64,000 nt of DNA from Catalimonadaceae bacterium JC749. Lineage in GTDB: Bacteria > Bacteroidota > Bacteroidia > Cytophagales > Cyclobacteriaceae. This document shows positions 37,501 to 45,800 of the stretch, one piece after another (position 1 is the first letter of the stretch; the number at the start of each line of letters is the position of its first letter). The notes below the pieces were generated by a model. That model ran no database searches. It saw nothing but the letters and a program-made list of their open reading frames with translations, and was not told the origin of the DNA. The translations under genes were made by a program, and so were the position numbers. The stretch spans positions 1 to 64,000 of the forward strand of contig JAJNNC010000005.1 in the NCBI GenBank assembly GCA_021730635.1, read 5' to 3'.

Positions 37501-38503
37501 CTTCCAGTTCGCCCACTTTCAGGTATTGTTGCAGGAAAGGATTATACCGATAGACTTCTGCCTTGCCGGTAGTGTTATTTCCCACCGTCTGATACAGGGT
37601 GCTGACCGGACCACACATGATTCCCGGTGCATCGTTGATGGCATCCCGGTAATTCACATCGCCTCCGAAATTCACGTCGGAGTCACTGTCTGTAAATATC
37701 ACTGAAGGGTTGGTGATCCCATCGTTGGGTACATAGCCATCGTTGGGCGTACCCCGCTCATAGTCATTCAACAGTCCGTCAGCATCTACATCACTGTTGT
37801 TGGAAGCGGTTACAAAACCTGCTTCTTTCGTATCATTTTCTCCCTGGTCATCGCTGTCGGTATCCAGATAATCGGGTAAGTTCTCGGCAAGGTTGCCATC
37901 TGTATCTATGGGCAGGATACCATTGGTGGCATAACCGCCACTGGTGGTATAGGCAGAATTCAGTCCGTTGTTGGCGGAGTATGTGGCCGCATTGTCTGCA
38001 TTGGGAACCACAAAACCTAGAGTGGTCTGGGCTTCTATATTATCGGGAATCCCATCGTTGTCACTGTCCAGGTCCAGGTGGTTGGCGATACCATCTCCAT
38101 CTACATCGTATACATCAGGTATACCATTGCCATCATTATCCGTATAATCGGTTGAAGAGCCATCGCCGCTCCCTACCGCATTCGTCACATCGGTATAGTT
38201 AGGGATTCCGTCGCCATCAGCATCACCCAGTGGGTCATGACCCTCAGCCGCTTCGGCAGTATCCAAGATGCCATCATTGTCATCGTCCAGGTCGTTGTCA
38301 TCCTGCACGCCATCATGATCTGTGTCCAGACTCATCACGGAGGTCAGGGCAAAGGCTTTTCCGGAGCTATAAGTGTTGTTTAGTTCAGGGGAGGGAGAGG
38401 GAGTCGTAGAGAGGTATACGGCTTCCGCCCAGTTCAGGGGTAACATGTCGAAGAGGAATATGACAAGGCATATCTTCAACCATGCAAAAGGATGACTTTT
38501 CAT
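28538..38503 (-). CDS. Giant tandem-repeat adhesin with gliding-motility C-terminal domain
   Basis: A 3321-residue exported protein. Signal peptide at about 1-28, a first set of thrombospondin type 3-like calcium repeats (about 55-290, DTDHDGVQDDNDLDDDNDG), an unnamed propeller-like stretch (about 300-580), a second calcium-repeat set (about 590-960), a long array of roughly 100-residue cadherin/tandem-95-like units (about 970-2900, each starting near NDAPT...TLTTNEDTP), a third calcium-repeat set (about 2940-3225), and the C-terminal type-B sorting domain (about 3230-3321, 'QIFNRWGNKIYETNSY' to 'GYVIVHR'). The last is the gliding motility-associated domain that sends proteins through type IX secretion. 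It likely acts as a SprB-like surface adhesin. It is the first gene of the minus-strand triad. Confidence 0.93.
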   Translation of the reverse strand: MKSHPFAWLKICLVIFLFDMLPLNWAEAVYLSTTPSPSPELNNTYSSGKAFALTSVMSLDTDHDGVQDDNDLDDDNDGILDTAEAAEGHDPLGDADGDGIPNYTDVTNAVGSGDGSSTDYTDNDGNGIPDVYDVDGDGIANHLDLDSDNDGIPDNIEAQTTLGFVVPNADNAATYSANNGLNSAYTTSGGYATNGILPIDTDGNLAENLPDYLDTDSDDQGENDTKEAGFVTASNNSDVDADGLLNDYERGTPNDGYVPNDGITNPSVIFTDSDSDVNFGGDVNYRDAINDAPGIMCGPVSTLYQTVGNNTTGKAEVYRYNPFLQQYLKVGELEGVSNNAATNSAYNAVTQYVYSNTGGGQKLRVYDPSDDFSFVGEITITGTTQNFNNVLFAQDNLLGFINGSKIIKFDISGIASYPATVSVTEIPVTGLFSAAADYALLGDYIYGMAGSNLVKVNVNTGVSTQYSLIFANNTTNNDAAGGTYGAAWQDRFGNFYTFNNTNGDIYKIADVANATIGTAITKILLAAPSGQNDGFGCELNPDPLDWDGDLISDDDDVDDDNDGILDVVEDANLDNDNDPLTNFTDTDGDNIPDGYDLDSDGDGLPDNIEAQTTAGYIAPSGSYDAFGLDLNYAGGLSPVNTDGTFPDADAIPDYLDIDSDNDGTYDMVEANLVLSTKDQDGDGLDNNIDTSIGLDDPNGIINDPSTLPNTGGVGDIDVRDAKDTDGDGILDVMDFDDDNDGIPDTLEATTGYDPLGDADGDGAPNFSDVSSGVGAGDGSTTDYTDDDSNGIPDVYDVDGDGVANHLDLDSDNDGIYDVLEAGHGQAQTGGRVDGNTGTDGLPDAVQEAGNENSGTINYSLIDTESDNTPDFLETDADSDGCDDVREAGFTDNDQNGFLGSGTFGAGMMVNAHGLVTSGSDGYTTPNAEYTDNSIKVACNRPPTAANKTLTTNEDVAVTISTADLGYSDPDGDVLSKITINTIPAEGTLFLDADGDNQVDTGEALAADEEATKVQLDAGQLKFLPATNGHGVAYASFTFTVNDSFTDAAGANTITFNVTSVNDAPVGSNKTLTTGEDELVTVNTADLGYNDADGDVLVKITVNTIPAAGTLFLDADDNDVIDADEPLAVNDEITKTQLDNGLLKFLPEEDAYGANYASFNFTVNDGTASAIASNTITFEVTAVNDAPTATNKTLTTNEDTPVVVTLADVGFNDIDGDAISKITINQAPASGTLFVDANDDDVIDDGEALSDDEEVTQTQLNNSQLKFLPDADESGVSYAVFDFTVNDGTEDAVSANTITFDVTAVNDAPTAADKTLTTQEDTPVIVATTDLGYQDTENEALSKLILQTIPAAGTLFLDVDDDEVIDTDETVAVSQEVTLVQLDNGLLKFLPEQDAYGAAYASFTFKVHDGTLEAAAANTITFEVTAVNDAAVLDLDLNDDSGATGADYQTSFTEGNTDVSISDDDILISDTDHTQLSSVTIVLTNRPDGAEENLSVNGTLPIGISVSDSYNDSDGQLVLSGTASLSDYQEAILLVVYNNSSEDPTATDRSITVTVNDGVGNSNVASTTLSLTPVNDAPVTNNGVVIIEAEEEGTDYALSLSAPSDVDDADATLVITVTELPSLGTITLSDGTAVTENQVLTIAQLTGLQYDAPADYDGVADPGDFVYSVSDGDETVTQTVAISLEATNDAPVIAVPAAQNTNEDTPLVFNTANSNVISISDADGDGQTVTLTVTKGTFSLSQTTGLTFTEGDGSEDETMSFSGSLSDINAALLGSSFLPASHEYGAASLTLSTEDDHSSDSETIAITITAVNDAPTATNNLVTSEEDTDYTFLLTDFGYNDIENQDLDHIEITQLPDQGILFIDTDGNGLVDTGETVTLHQDITAADLAKLKFKPEADANGNSYDSFDFLVHDGTEYAAAANTISVDITAVNDVPATNTGTVNLEADEEGTDYALNLPAPSDVDDADASLVITVTQIPTLGKITLADGTAVTENQVLSIAQLTGLQYDAPADYDGVADPGDFVYSVSDGNQSASGTVDISLTTVNDVPSVSVSSNQTTEEDTPLVFNTANSNVISISDADGDGQTVTLTVTNGTFSLSQTTGLTFTEGDGSEDETMRFSGSLSDINAALLGSSFLPAANHHGAASLTLSTEDDHSSDSETIAITITAVNDAPTAADKTLTTQEDTPVIVATADLGYQDTENEPLSKLILQTLPAAGTLFLDVDEDEVIDTEEDLAANDEVTLVQLDAGLLKFLPDQDEFGAAYASFTFKVHDGTLEAAAANTITFEVTAVNDPPTAEDNTVIATENSAYTFSAEDFGFDDVEGSPLDHLTITGLPDEGTLFVDADGDDAVGMGEAVLSNQDIDASDIAKLKFLPEAYEHGVSYTAFTFTVHDGTTYAVENYTITIDVNHVNHLPVAADKTLSTSEDMPVTVATADLGYSDPDGDVMSKIRIDLAPDQGSLFLDGNSNDLPDEGEGISDGSEVTKAQLDAGQLKFLPAGNEYGTGYASIDFTVHDGITYALSTYSITFDVNAVNDAPTSSDKTLDTAEDTDYAFAVTDFHYSDVEHDAFHHISITDLPDQGMLYVDANENGVADDGETVTLNQDIAVAHLSLLKYRPATHKHGADTFDFLVNDGTADAATAATIIFSVESVNDAPVVNDVALSGSVNHAVHFEANDFTDQYQDVENSPLIQIKIISLPTQGTLLLHGHTVEAQDEILIDDIANLTLVPASGYRGLITFDWNGYDGTTYADHPATVEITLSDQQAPVLTDGNKVTQEEKPLLFNQMDFTAAFSDPDGDLLQKIKVILLPEHGRLLLKGDTVKIGDEIPVADLDALSFVPDDHFFGTTGFDWNGYDGTTYALSEATLHIEVTPVDDATPTATTLGFTLDKDASLVGASLINAVTDPEGKGLTFQTTPLVDVAHGSLTLNDDGTFTYVPDAGYEGTDSFTYQVCDKGNPAACITGTVTLQVGSPNQNVDSDQDGIADVIERGDDPENPSDHDADGIPDYLDTDSDNDGIADHLEAGDLTAHNTPADTDGDGLADYLDTDSDNDGIPDALEAGNGPVLADTDQDGIPDVIDTDSDNDGISDTLEAGNNPSQPTDVDGDGIPDFRDTDSDNDGIPDGIEAGTDPLHPIDTDGDGTPDFKESDSDNDGIPDGIEAGQDPNHPVDSDRDGIPDFRETDSDGDGLSDGEEAGDNPSDPADTDGDGIPDFQESDSDGDGIPDGQEDVITIYQGFSPNDDGKNDVWWIEGIEEYPNNSVQIFNRWGNKIYETNSYNNQDRAWGSQSSIGLILGESQVPDGTYFYIIDLGDGSAPRRGYVIVHR
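28850..29570 (-). repeat. Tandem calcium-binding (TSP3-like) coding repeats
   Basis: About eleven units of roughly 60-75 bp encode variations of DTDSDNDGIPDGIEAG. Each has the acidic loop expected to bind calcium. Similar but less regular sets lie at about 35830-36880 and 37620-38350. Confidence 0.85.
30500..35680 (-). repeat. Array of about 300-bp cadherin-like coding repeats
   Basis: About 16 related units encode domains opening NDAPxxxxKTLTTNEDTPV and closing FTVNDGT...ANTITFDVTAV. Several stretches are nearly identical in DNA: 31980-32330 with 33055-33405, 32410-32600 with 33480-33660, and 31640-31990 with 34230-34580. Confidence 0.85.
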
Positions 38504-38979
38504 CTTCTCTGTCTTGATACTAGCGTCAAATTTTCTGATTGTCCATTAAAGGCCGCAATATATCGGACAGCAGAGAAGTTAATTTTCACAAAAAGGGTAC
38601 GGCATAACGCAGGTAAGATTCTGCATTGGTACTATTAAATGGTAGTTGCAGAAAATTGACTTTTTAATATATCGCTTCGTTTTAAGGATCGGTAGCTTGT
38701 TAGAGAAAGAAGTTGCATTTTTGGCGATTTGATAAGGTGGGCATGGCTATCCAATCAAGGAAATCTCCGATGTGCGTCTCTTTACTTTCTAGATAAATTT
38801 GTATTATTTTCAGAAAGTCTTCTTTTGATTGAGAAGGGTGAATATTTTTATCATCCGACTTTTACGTTAGTTAATTTTTGCATTTATCTAATTTACTGTT
38901 GAAATATCAAATAAATTACGCTTCACATTCTATTGAATAGAATGGTGCTAAAATCCTTATCCTCCTTCAAAAGGCTGGT
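38504..38979. other. Upstream region of the adhesin operon
   Basis: A 476-bp gap between the adhesin start and the stop of the minus-strand NTF2-fold gene. It is AT-rich and must hold the adhesin promoter. I found no exact TAnnTTTG element, no convincing terminator for the upstream genes, and no gene. Confidence 0.5.
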
Positions 38980-39426
38980 TTACACCGTTTGTGCCGGATG
39001 TTTTGACATGTCAATGAGCGTGTTCTGTCCTGCTGCCATGAGCCATTTTCCTTGTTCTTTTACCACGACAAAGGTTAAACTTCCCGCAGCTGTTTCTTCC
39101 TGGTGTTTTCCATTCTCTGTGAAAATGTGCTGAATCCCATTCACGACCGCTACGTCGGGACGTAAGAAAATAATATTGGTAACTTCATTTCTGATAGAAA
39201 CCGCGGACAAAAAGCTGTTGGCTGCTTTTTCCATGAATACATAAATTTCATCTCTGCCGGTGAGCCGGAGGCCCGCCACATTCACGATCACCGCTTGCTC
39301 GGTAAAAAGCTGACTGAATTTTACAGGATCTTTCTGGTATCGGGCTCCCTTGTTGATTAACTGTTCAATATGCTCCATTTCCTCTGATTGTTCCCGGGTT
39401 TTTTGGTTATGATCTTGCTGTTTCAT
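38980..39426 (-). CDS. NTF2-fold (SgcJ/EcaC-like, DUF4440-type) protein
   Basis: A 148-residue cytoplasmic protein. The body has the NTF2-like pattern: an N-terminal helix with 'QLFTEQAVIVNVAGLRLTGR' followed by strands with 'FLRPDVAVVNGIQHIF' and 'FVVVKEQGKWLMAAGQNT'. Members of this group are small pocket proteins with varied or unknown activities. It starts 10 bp after a homologous gene and the two appear to be a tandem duplication, in an operon with an FMN reductase. Confidence 0.8.
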   Translation of the reverse strand: MKQQDHNQKTREQSEEMEHIEQLINKGARYQKDPVKFSQLFTEQAVIVNVAGLRLTGRDEIYVFMEKAANSFLSAVSIRNEVTNIIFLRPDVAVVNGIQHIFTENGKHQEETAAGSLTFVVVKEQGKWLMAAGQNTLIDMSKHPAQTV

Positions 39427-39436
39427 GATAAGTGAT

Positions 39437-39889
39437 TTAATGATTCGTTATAGTATTTTGTAGGAGGGTGTTTTGTCCTGCCGCAATCATCCATTTTCCT
39501 GCTTCTTTGATGACCACATACATGGGACTTCCTTTGATACCCTCCCTTATCTCTTTTCCTTCCCTGGTAACCGGGTGTTGAATCACGTTTACCACGGCCA
39601 CATCAGGGCGTAAAAAGTGGATACTTTCTACTTCATACCGGGCATAAGAATTTGCCAGGAGTCCTCTCATGACCCTTTCCGCAGATTCATATATCGCCAG
39701 GCGACCATGCAAGCGAATGCCAACCGCATTGACAAAAATTCCGTTCTCTGTGAAGAGCTGTGCCAGCTTTTCCGGATTTTTCTGGCAGTGTGCTGCTTCA
39801 ATTTCTCTGACAATCTGCATTACGATCTCTGAAGCTTGTTGCTGTTCATCATCTCTTTGCAGTGATGTTGATAAATTAGTATGTTTCAT
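39437..39889 (-). CDS. NTF2-fold (SgcJ/EcaC-like) protein, tandem paralogue
   Basis: A 150-residue protein homologous to its downstream neighbour: 'QLFTENGIFVNAVGIRLHGR', 'FLRPDVAVVNVIQHPV' and 'VVIKEAGKWMIAAGQNTLLQ' match along the chain. The start at 39889 follows the FMN reductase gene after about 50 bp. The activity is unknown. Confidence 0.8.
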   Translation of the reverse strand: MKHTNLSTSLQRDDEQQQASEIVMQIVREIEAAHCQKNPEKLAQLFTENGIFVNAVGIRLHGRLAIYESAERVMRGLLANSYARYEVESIHFLRPDVAVVNVIQHPVTREGKEIREGIKGSPMYVVIKEAGKWMIAAGQNTLLQNTITNH

Positions 39890-39940
39890 ATTTATCTTGA
39901 ATGATGGTTTATGCGAACCCAGGGTGCCTGTGGCATTTCT

Positions 39941-40516
39941 TCACTGGACTGCTTTTCTCTGAGCAATATTTTTAGCCTCAACCATTGCCTGAGCAAACCA
40001 CAGGAATTCTTCCAAAAAATGCTGTGCGTTCCGCACAACAGTTTCCCTGGGTTGTACCAGCGATTCGGGAAAAGCCAGATGGACTTCCGGCACCAGTAAT
40101 TTGAAAGGCAAAGGAAAGGCACCAACACTTAGAATGACGTGTTGCAATTGGGAAGAAGCATTGATTCCTCCCATTTTGCCACTGGAAGTTGCCACCACCC
40201 CAATGGGTTTTTTACGAAACTGCACCCAATAGTAGTCTAAAGCATTCTTTAAGGCACCGGAAAAGCTACCGTGGTACTCAGGGGTAATCAAGAGCAAGGC
40301 ATCTGCTTCCTGAAGTCGTTGTCCGATCGCTTCTATAAGGGGCATAAAGGTTGAAGCCTGTTCTTCCCGACTCCCGTAAATGGGTAAAGGTTCTTGCGCC
40401 AGATCAATCAGATCCGTAGCTATTCCTCTCTTTTGGAGCATGTTTTCCAGGTAGTTGGCTACCTGATGCGACTGTCTTTCTGATCGTACACTCCCCAATA
40501 GTAAAGTTACTTTCAT
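39941..40516 (-). CDS. NADPH-dependent FMN reductase-family protein
   Basis: A 191-residue flavodoxin-fold protein. The ATG at 40516 starts directly at the first strand (MKVTLLLGSVRSERQSHQVA); the frame is open to 40600 but the added part looks non-coding. The FMN-phosphate loop GSVRSERQS and the 'LLITPEYHGSFSGALKNALDY' motif are characteristic of azoreductase/ArsH-like NAD(P)H:FMN or quinone reductases. It should act in the cytoplasm on a quinone or similar electron acceptor. First gene of the minus-strand operon with the two NTF2-fold genes, divergent from the ECF sigma gene. Confidence 0.88.
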   Translation of the reverse strand: MKVTLLLGSVRSERQSHQVANYLENMLQKRGIATDLIDLAQEPLPIYGSREEQASTFMPLIEAIGQRLQEADALLLITPEYHGSFSGALKNALDYYWVQFRKKPIGVVATSSGKMGGINASSQLQHVILSVGAFPLPFKLLVPEVHLAFPESLVQPRETVVRNAQHFLEEFLWFAQAMVEAKNIAQRKAVQ

Positions 40517-40910
40517 ACATTCAAAGTTATTTGATCCTATTCCCTGATAAATCCTTTTGATCAGGGTTCTTTTCTTTTGTACTATGCCAGCAAATATCAA
40601 TGAGCGAAAGACTTGAGAAAACGTCCCAAAGACCAGAAATTAGTCTGTACGATGGTACAGGTAAAGAGACACCAAACAAGTTTTTTTCAGAGCCGGTACC
40701 TGAAGGCAAGTAGCACACCTGCAAGATAACCTACGATGCACATGGCTTCCGGAGTGTAGGAAGAAAGCCATCAGTTTTCTGCTTTTTATTGTGTTCCGGT
40801 GATCGTCTTTTGTCTTGCTGTGAGAGGCAGGCTGAAAACCCGCTGCTTTTTATTTTATAATTTTTTTCCTAAATAGTGAGCTTTACGATACAACAACAAC
40901 CGACCCCTTC
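40517..40910. other. Divergent region between FMN reductase and ECF sigma genes
   Basis: A 394-bp gap holding the promoters of both operons. It ends in an AT-rich tract (TTTTTATTTTATAATTTTTTT at about 40848-40868) ahead of the sigma gene. I see no gene, clear operator or exact TAnnTTTG. Confidence 0.5.
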
Positions 40911-41531
40911 ATGCCACTTAAAAAACTACACGACGATATACCTATCGCCAACAAAACTTCAGAAGAGCAGTCCCCTTACCCTGCTACGGAAAACGAACAG
41001 GCCTTGTGGAATGCTTTCCGAAAGGGTGATGAGGCTGCTTTTGTCACCATTTATAAAAAGTATTTTACGCCTTTGTACCGGTATGCTTCCCAATTTTGTG
41101 CGGATACTTCCTTCATTGAAGATTGCGTACAGGATTTGTTTATTGAAATCCGGCAAAAGCGCCATAGGTTATCGTCCACTACCTCCATCAAAGCGTACCT
41201 GTTCAAGTCATTAAAAAACTTAGTGATTTATCGTTCCCGGCGTCGGCAAAAGTTGCTCCAGCGGTATATCCAGCGAGGGCACCAGTTTGCCTGCACCCTC
41301 TCGGCAGAAGAATTACACATCCAGCTCCAGCAGGAGAAAGAAGTGACCCAGCGGCTCAACCGAAGTCTGGCGCAGCTCAGCGATCGCCAAAAGGAGGCCA
41401 TCTATTATTATTACTTTGAAAACTTCTCTTATGCTGACATCAAAGAACTGATGGGAATGCGCTACGTCCGATCCGCCAGAAACCTGATCTACCGGGCCTC
41501 AGAAGCCTTGCGAAAAAATTTTCAGCTATAA
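40911..41531 (+). CDS. ECF sigma factor of FecI type
   Basis: A 206-residue ECF sigma factor. Region 2 reads 'ALWNAFRKGDEAAFVTIYKK' and 'FIEDCVQDLFIEIRQKR', and region 4 reads 'LAQLSDRQKEAIYYYYFENF' and then SYADIKELMGM, as expected in Bacteroidota FecI-like factors that drive SusC/SusD loci. It lies 71 bp ahead of a FecR-type anti-sigma gene, and the following SusC has an STN domain, completing the trans-envelope signalling chain. It likely activates the operon when substrate is sensed. Confidence 0.93.
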   Translation: MPLKKLHDDIPIANKTSEEQSPYPATENEQALWNAFRKGDEAAFVTIYKKYFTPLYRYASQFCADTSFIEDCVQDLFIEIRQKRHRLSSTTSIKAYLFKSLKNLVIYRSRRRQKLLQRYIQRGHQFACTLSAEELHIQLQQEKEVTQRLNRSLAQLSDRQKEAIYYYYFENFSYADIKELMGMRYVRSARNLIYRASEALRKNFQL

Positions 41532-41602
41532 GAAAAAAATCTTTTTTTGGGTGATGTCATTTTGCAGGTATCCTTCTTATATCATCAGAAGGCAGAAAGA
41601 TT

Positions 41603-42640
41603 ATGCAAAATGACGACATTCGTTTAGAAGATTTGCTCACACATCCTGAGTTCAGGAAATGGGTGCTTCATCAGGATCCCATGGCGGCAGCCTTCTGGAC
41701 CAGTTGGATGAAGGCCCATCCCGAACAGCGTGACAAAGTGTTGCAGGCACGATCCATTCTGCTCAAGATGCAGTTTTCTTATGAAGAACCGGAAGAGGGG
41801 GTACAAGAAGCGCTGCTGACCAACATTCTGCACCACGATCAACCTAGGCTGTATAGGGCAGCCTCCTCCGGAAAATGGATAGGGATAGTGATAAGAGTGG
41901 CCGCCATACTGCTTTTTTTCTTTTCCGTTTGGGGTGTACATCAGCTCTCTCAGCCCGATTCCAAAGAAGCAGGTCTTGTGACACGGGTGAATCCGCCCGG
42001 ACAAAGGGCGCAGTTTCTGCTTCCTGACGGGTCCAAGGTATGGCTGAGTGTGGCCAGCCAACTCACCTTTCCGGAAGAATTCACCAACGGACAGCGCCGG
42101 GTACAATTGGAAGGAGAGGCGTTCTTTGAGGTCGTTGAGAATCCTGCGCAACCTTTTATCGTCAGTGCCCAGGGGGTAGACACCCGGGCGTTGGGCACTT
42201 CTTTTAATATCAAAGCTTTTCGTGATGATGCTCTTGTACAGGTAGTGCTGGCCTCCGGAAAAGTGAAGGTGAGCCATCAGGAAGGGGCTTCTGAAAACGC
42301 CGTATTGCTGAGCCCCGGCGAAGAAGTTTGGTTCGAAAAAAATACAAATACCCTGCTGAAGCAACCGGCTGACCTGAAACAGGCCCTGGCCTGGAAGCAA
42401 AATACGCTGGTCTTTGAAAAGGCCTCGGCCGAGGAAGTCTTCACCACCTTAGAGCGGTGGTATGGTGTCGAGATCACATCCGAAGGACTGTCTGACAACA
42501 CCTGGCGCTTTACGGGTCAGTTTCAGGATGAGAACTTAGAAAACATACTGTTGAGCATCGGGTATGTCAAAGGATTCTCTTACCAACTGGATCATCAATC
42601 TGTAGTCATAACCCCCTTACCCAAAACGGATACGCCATGA
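41603..42640 (+). CDS. FecR-family anti-sigma factor
   Basis: A 345-residue inner-membrane protein: cytoplasmic N-terminus (1-95), one membrane helix (about 96-116, WIGIVIRVAAILLFFFSVWG), a FecR domain (about 130-235, 'GSKVWLSVASQLTFPEEF', 'EGEAFFEV'), and a C-terminal DUF4974-type domain (about 265-340). It should hold the upstream sigma factor and release or activate it when the STN domain of the SusC receptor signals through TonB. Confidence 0.93.
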   Translation: MQNDDIRLEDLLTHPEFRKWVLHQDPMAAAFWTSWMKAHPEQRDKVLQARSILLKMQFSYEEPEEGVQEALLTNILHHDQPRLYRAASSGKWIGIVIRVAAILLFFFSVWGVHQLSQPDSKEAGLVTRVNPPGQRAQFLLPDGSKVWLSVASQLTFPEEFTNGQRRVQLEGEAFFEVVENPAQPFIVSAQGVDTRALGTSFNIKAFRDDALVQVVLASGKVKVSHQEGASENAVLLSPGEEVWFEKNTNTLLKQPADLKQALAWKQNTLVFEKASAEEVFTTLERWYGVEITSEGLSDNTWRFTGQFQDENLENILLSIGYVKGFSYQLDHQSVVITPLPKTDTP

Positions 42641-42801
42641 AATACAATTCTTCCTAAGACGATACATCACAATGAGTCATATGACTAACTTGTCTGTCTG
42701 GTAATCACAAGTCGAGAGCACAGGGTCAAAAGAGGGTGCTTTTCAACGCAAGCCCTTTCAGGCCTGTACAAAAATAAAGTTTAATAATAATCAATCGTCA
42801 T

Positions 42802-45800
42802 ATGAAAAATATGCTACTCCAACCCCTATCCATCAGTCTCAGACTTTTCATGTGTGGATGCTTCCTGCAATTTTTAATGCTTCAGGGGCTGCTCGCTGCC
42901 GACGTTAACGTGCAGAACGTAGAGAATGTGAAAGAGGTATTTATCTCTGTCGATTTTAAAGCCGCCACCCTGCTGGATGTCTTTTCCGACATTGAGTCCA
43001 AAACCCGCTTCAAGTTTGTCTATGATCAGCAGGACTTAGCCACCGGTCACCGGATTAATTTCAAATATGAGAACCGGTCGGTGGCCGACATCCTCATTGA
43101 AGTGTCGCGTTTGAGTAACCTGAGTTTTAAGCAGGTTAATCATAATATCAATGTAAAAAAGAGAACGAAAGATACGCCCCACCAGGAAATTGAAGTTATT
43201 CTGGAACAAACCATCACCGGACAGGTGACCGATGAAGAAAATGGGGATCCTTTGCCGGGCGTCAACGTGTTGGCCAAAGGGACTAACACTGGCACGGTCA
43301 CCAATGCCGAAGGCAATTATCGGCTGACGGTTGCCGACGAGGTCACTACCCTGGTATTTTCTTCTATCGGCTATGTGGCCGAAGAAATTACCATAGATGG
43401 GCGTACCACCCTTGATGTCGCCCTGATGCCTGATGTGCAGGAGTTGCAGGAATTGGTGGTGACGGGGGTAGTCACCGGTACCCCTAAAAAGAAACTGGGT
43501 TTTACGGTGGAAAAGATAAGCGGCGAAGTGTTACAGAATGTGCCGGCCACCAATATTGCCACCAGTCTGGCTGGAAAAGTACCTGGTCTGAAAGTCAGCT
43601 CCGGAAGCAATGCGCCAGGTTCGAACCCCAATATCCAGCTGAGAAATGCCACTACTATCTTTGGGTCTTCCAACCCGCTGATCATCGTGGATGGGGTGCT
43701 CACAGAAGGGAGTCTGAGTGATATCAACGTAGAGGATATTGCTTCTATTGAAGTGGTCAAAGGGGCTGCCGCTTCCTCCCTGTATGGGTCTAGGGCTGCC
43801 AATGGCGTAGTAAATATCACCACGAAAAGAGGAACAGGATTGAATGAAGGGACTTCTGAGGTGGTGTATCGTACCGAAATAGGGCAGTCCTATATCCCTT
43901 TTGTACCGGAAAAAACAACGTCTATCAATGTAGAGGTGGAAGGCGATGAGGTCAATTACGATACTCCCTCGCCCGATGGCGTTTATGATAATCCGTATCC
44001 GTCGCTGACCGACCCGGTCAAGCAGTTTTTTAATCCGGGCACCTTCATGACGCATTATCTGGCCTTCAGAGGCAACAGTAGCAACGGAAGGACAGCGGTT
44101 TTCAGTTCCGCCCAGTATACCGATGAGGAAGGTGTGGTGAAACTGGCGGATGGGAGGCAGCGTACCAACTTCCGGCTAAACCTGGATCATCAGGTAACCG
44201 AAAAACTGAAATTCTCGGCCTCTAACCTGTATGCCCGCAATATCATCGACAACCGGGCCAACGGAATCTGGGATATGTTTTATTATGCCGACCCGGATGT
44301 GGATTTACTGCAGCCCAACGATGACGGTACACCCTATAAGGTGAATCCAAACCGTATCAATCCGAGACTGGCCAACCCATTGTATAATATTTACAACACC
44401 ATTAATAACACCGACAGAAACCGTTTTATTGGAAATTACAAGGTAGCCTACGATCTGCTGGATGATTTGCAGCTGTCTGTGGCTTATGGGATAGACCGGA
44501 TAGAAAACAACACGTTTGCCCTGAGTCCGAAAGGGTTGTTGCAGGCCGATAATCCGGATTTGCGTACGCCCGGAAGCATTTCCGAGTCGTCAGACCATAC
44601 GCTGGCCTCTACACTGCAGGCTGATGCCTTGTATTTCAAACAGTTTGGTGATTTCAACGCTAAGTTCAGGTTGCAGTATTTATACGAATCCAATGAGTTT
44701 GAAGGGTTCAGCGGATCAGGGACGCACCTGGCTGTGCTGGGCAAGGATGTCAGAAGCCTGGAACAGGCCTCCGACAATATCAATATCGCCTCTACCATCA
44801 CCTCCGTGGTGGCCAACAACTACTCCTCTGTGCTACAACTGGACTACAAAGAGAAATATATTTTTGATGGTTTGTTCAGAAGAGACGGTGTCTCTCTTTT
44901 CGGCCCCAATGAGCGATGGCAGAACTTTTACAGATTTTCGGGTGCCTGGCGGCTCACGGAAGACCTGCCCCTAGAGGGTATACAGGAGCTAAAACTCCGT
45001 ACTTCCTATGGGGTCGCAGGTTTGCGTCCTCCTTACTCCGCCCAATACGATGTGCTGTTTCTGACCAACGGTATTGTCAATCCGGGAGGAGGCCAAAAGG
45101 GCAATCCTGATTTGAAAAGCTCCTTTTCCCGGGAGCTGGAGATTGGGCTGGATGCTCAATTTCTCGACCGTTTTAACCTTACCTTTAATTACGTCCGTTC
45201 GGTCAATACCGACCAGATCCTGGAAGTGCCTGTTTCTGCTGTGACGGGCTACGTCACCCAATGGCAAAATGCCGGCAGACTGAGCGGCCAGGTGTGGGAA
45301 CTTTCTCTGGGTGCCAACCTGATCCGGAAGAACAATATGTACTGGGATGTCAACCTGCTTTTTGACCGGATGACCCAAACGGTGGATCAGCTCAACCGCG
45401 ATGGCTATGCCATCGTCTCAGGAGGTATTTTCAGGATTGAGGAAGGTAAGGATTTCGGTACCCTGTATGGGCGGAAATGGGCCCGGTCGCTGGATCAGGT
45501 AGCCAATCAGTTGCCGGAAGGCGAAACCCTGGAAGAGTATTTTGCTGTCAACAACCAGGGCTATGTGGTGCGTACCGAAACGATCGGTACTACCGAAGAA
45601 GAGCCTATACAAATCAGAGATGATGAAGGCAACTTTGTAGAGTCTGAGATCGGATCGGTGATTCCCGATTTCAATGCCAATCTTACTTCTAATTTTTCCT
45701 GGAAAAATCTGAATGCCTATTTCGTGTTCAGCTATCAGCAGGGAGGCCAAACCTACAACCACATGCGAAGATATATGATGGTGAATGGGGTGGGGGCTAC

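Noticed and set aside
40517-40910. Possible small gene on the minus strand at about 40685-40740
   Set aside because: The frame is only about 18 codons long with no supporting features.
42672-42760. AGTCATATGACT palindrome and a bulged GGGTGCTT/AAGCCC hairpin between FecR and SusC genes
   Set aside because: The first is short and isolated and the second needs a bulge with a poor T-run, so I could not support an operator or terminator call.
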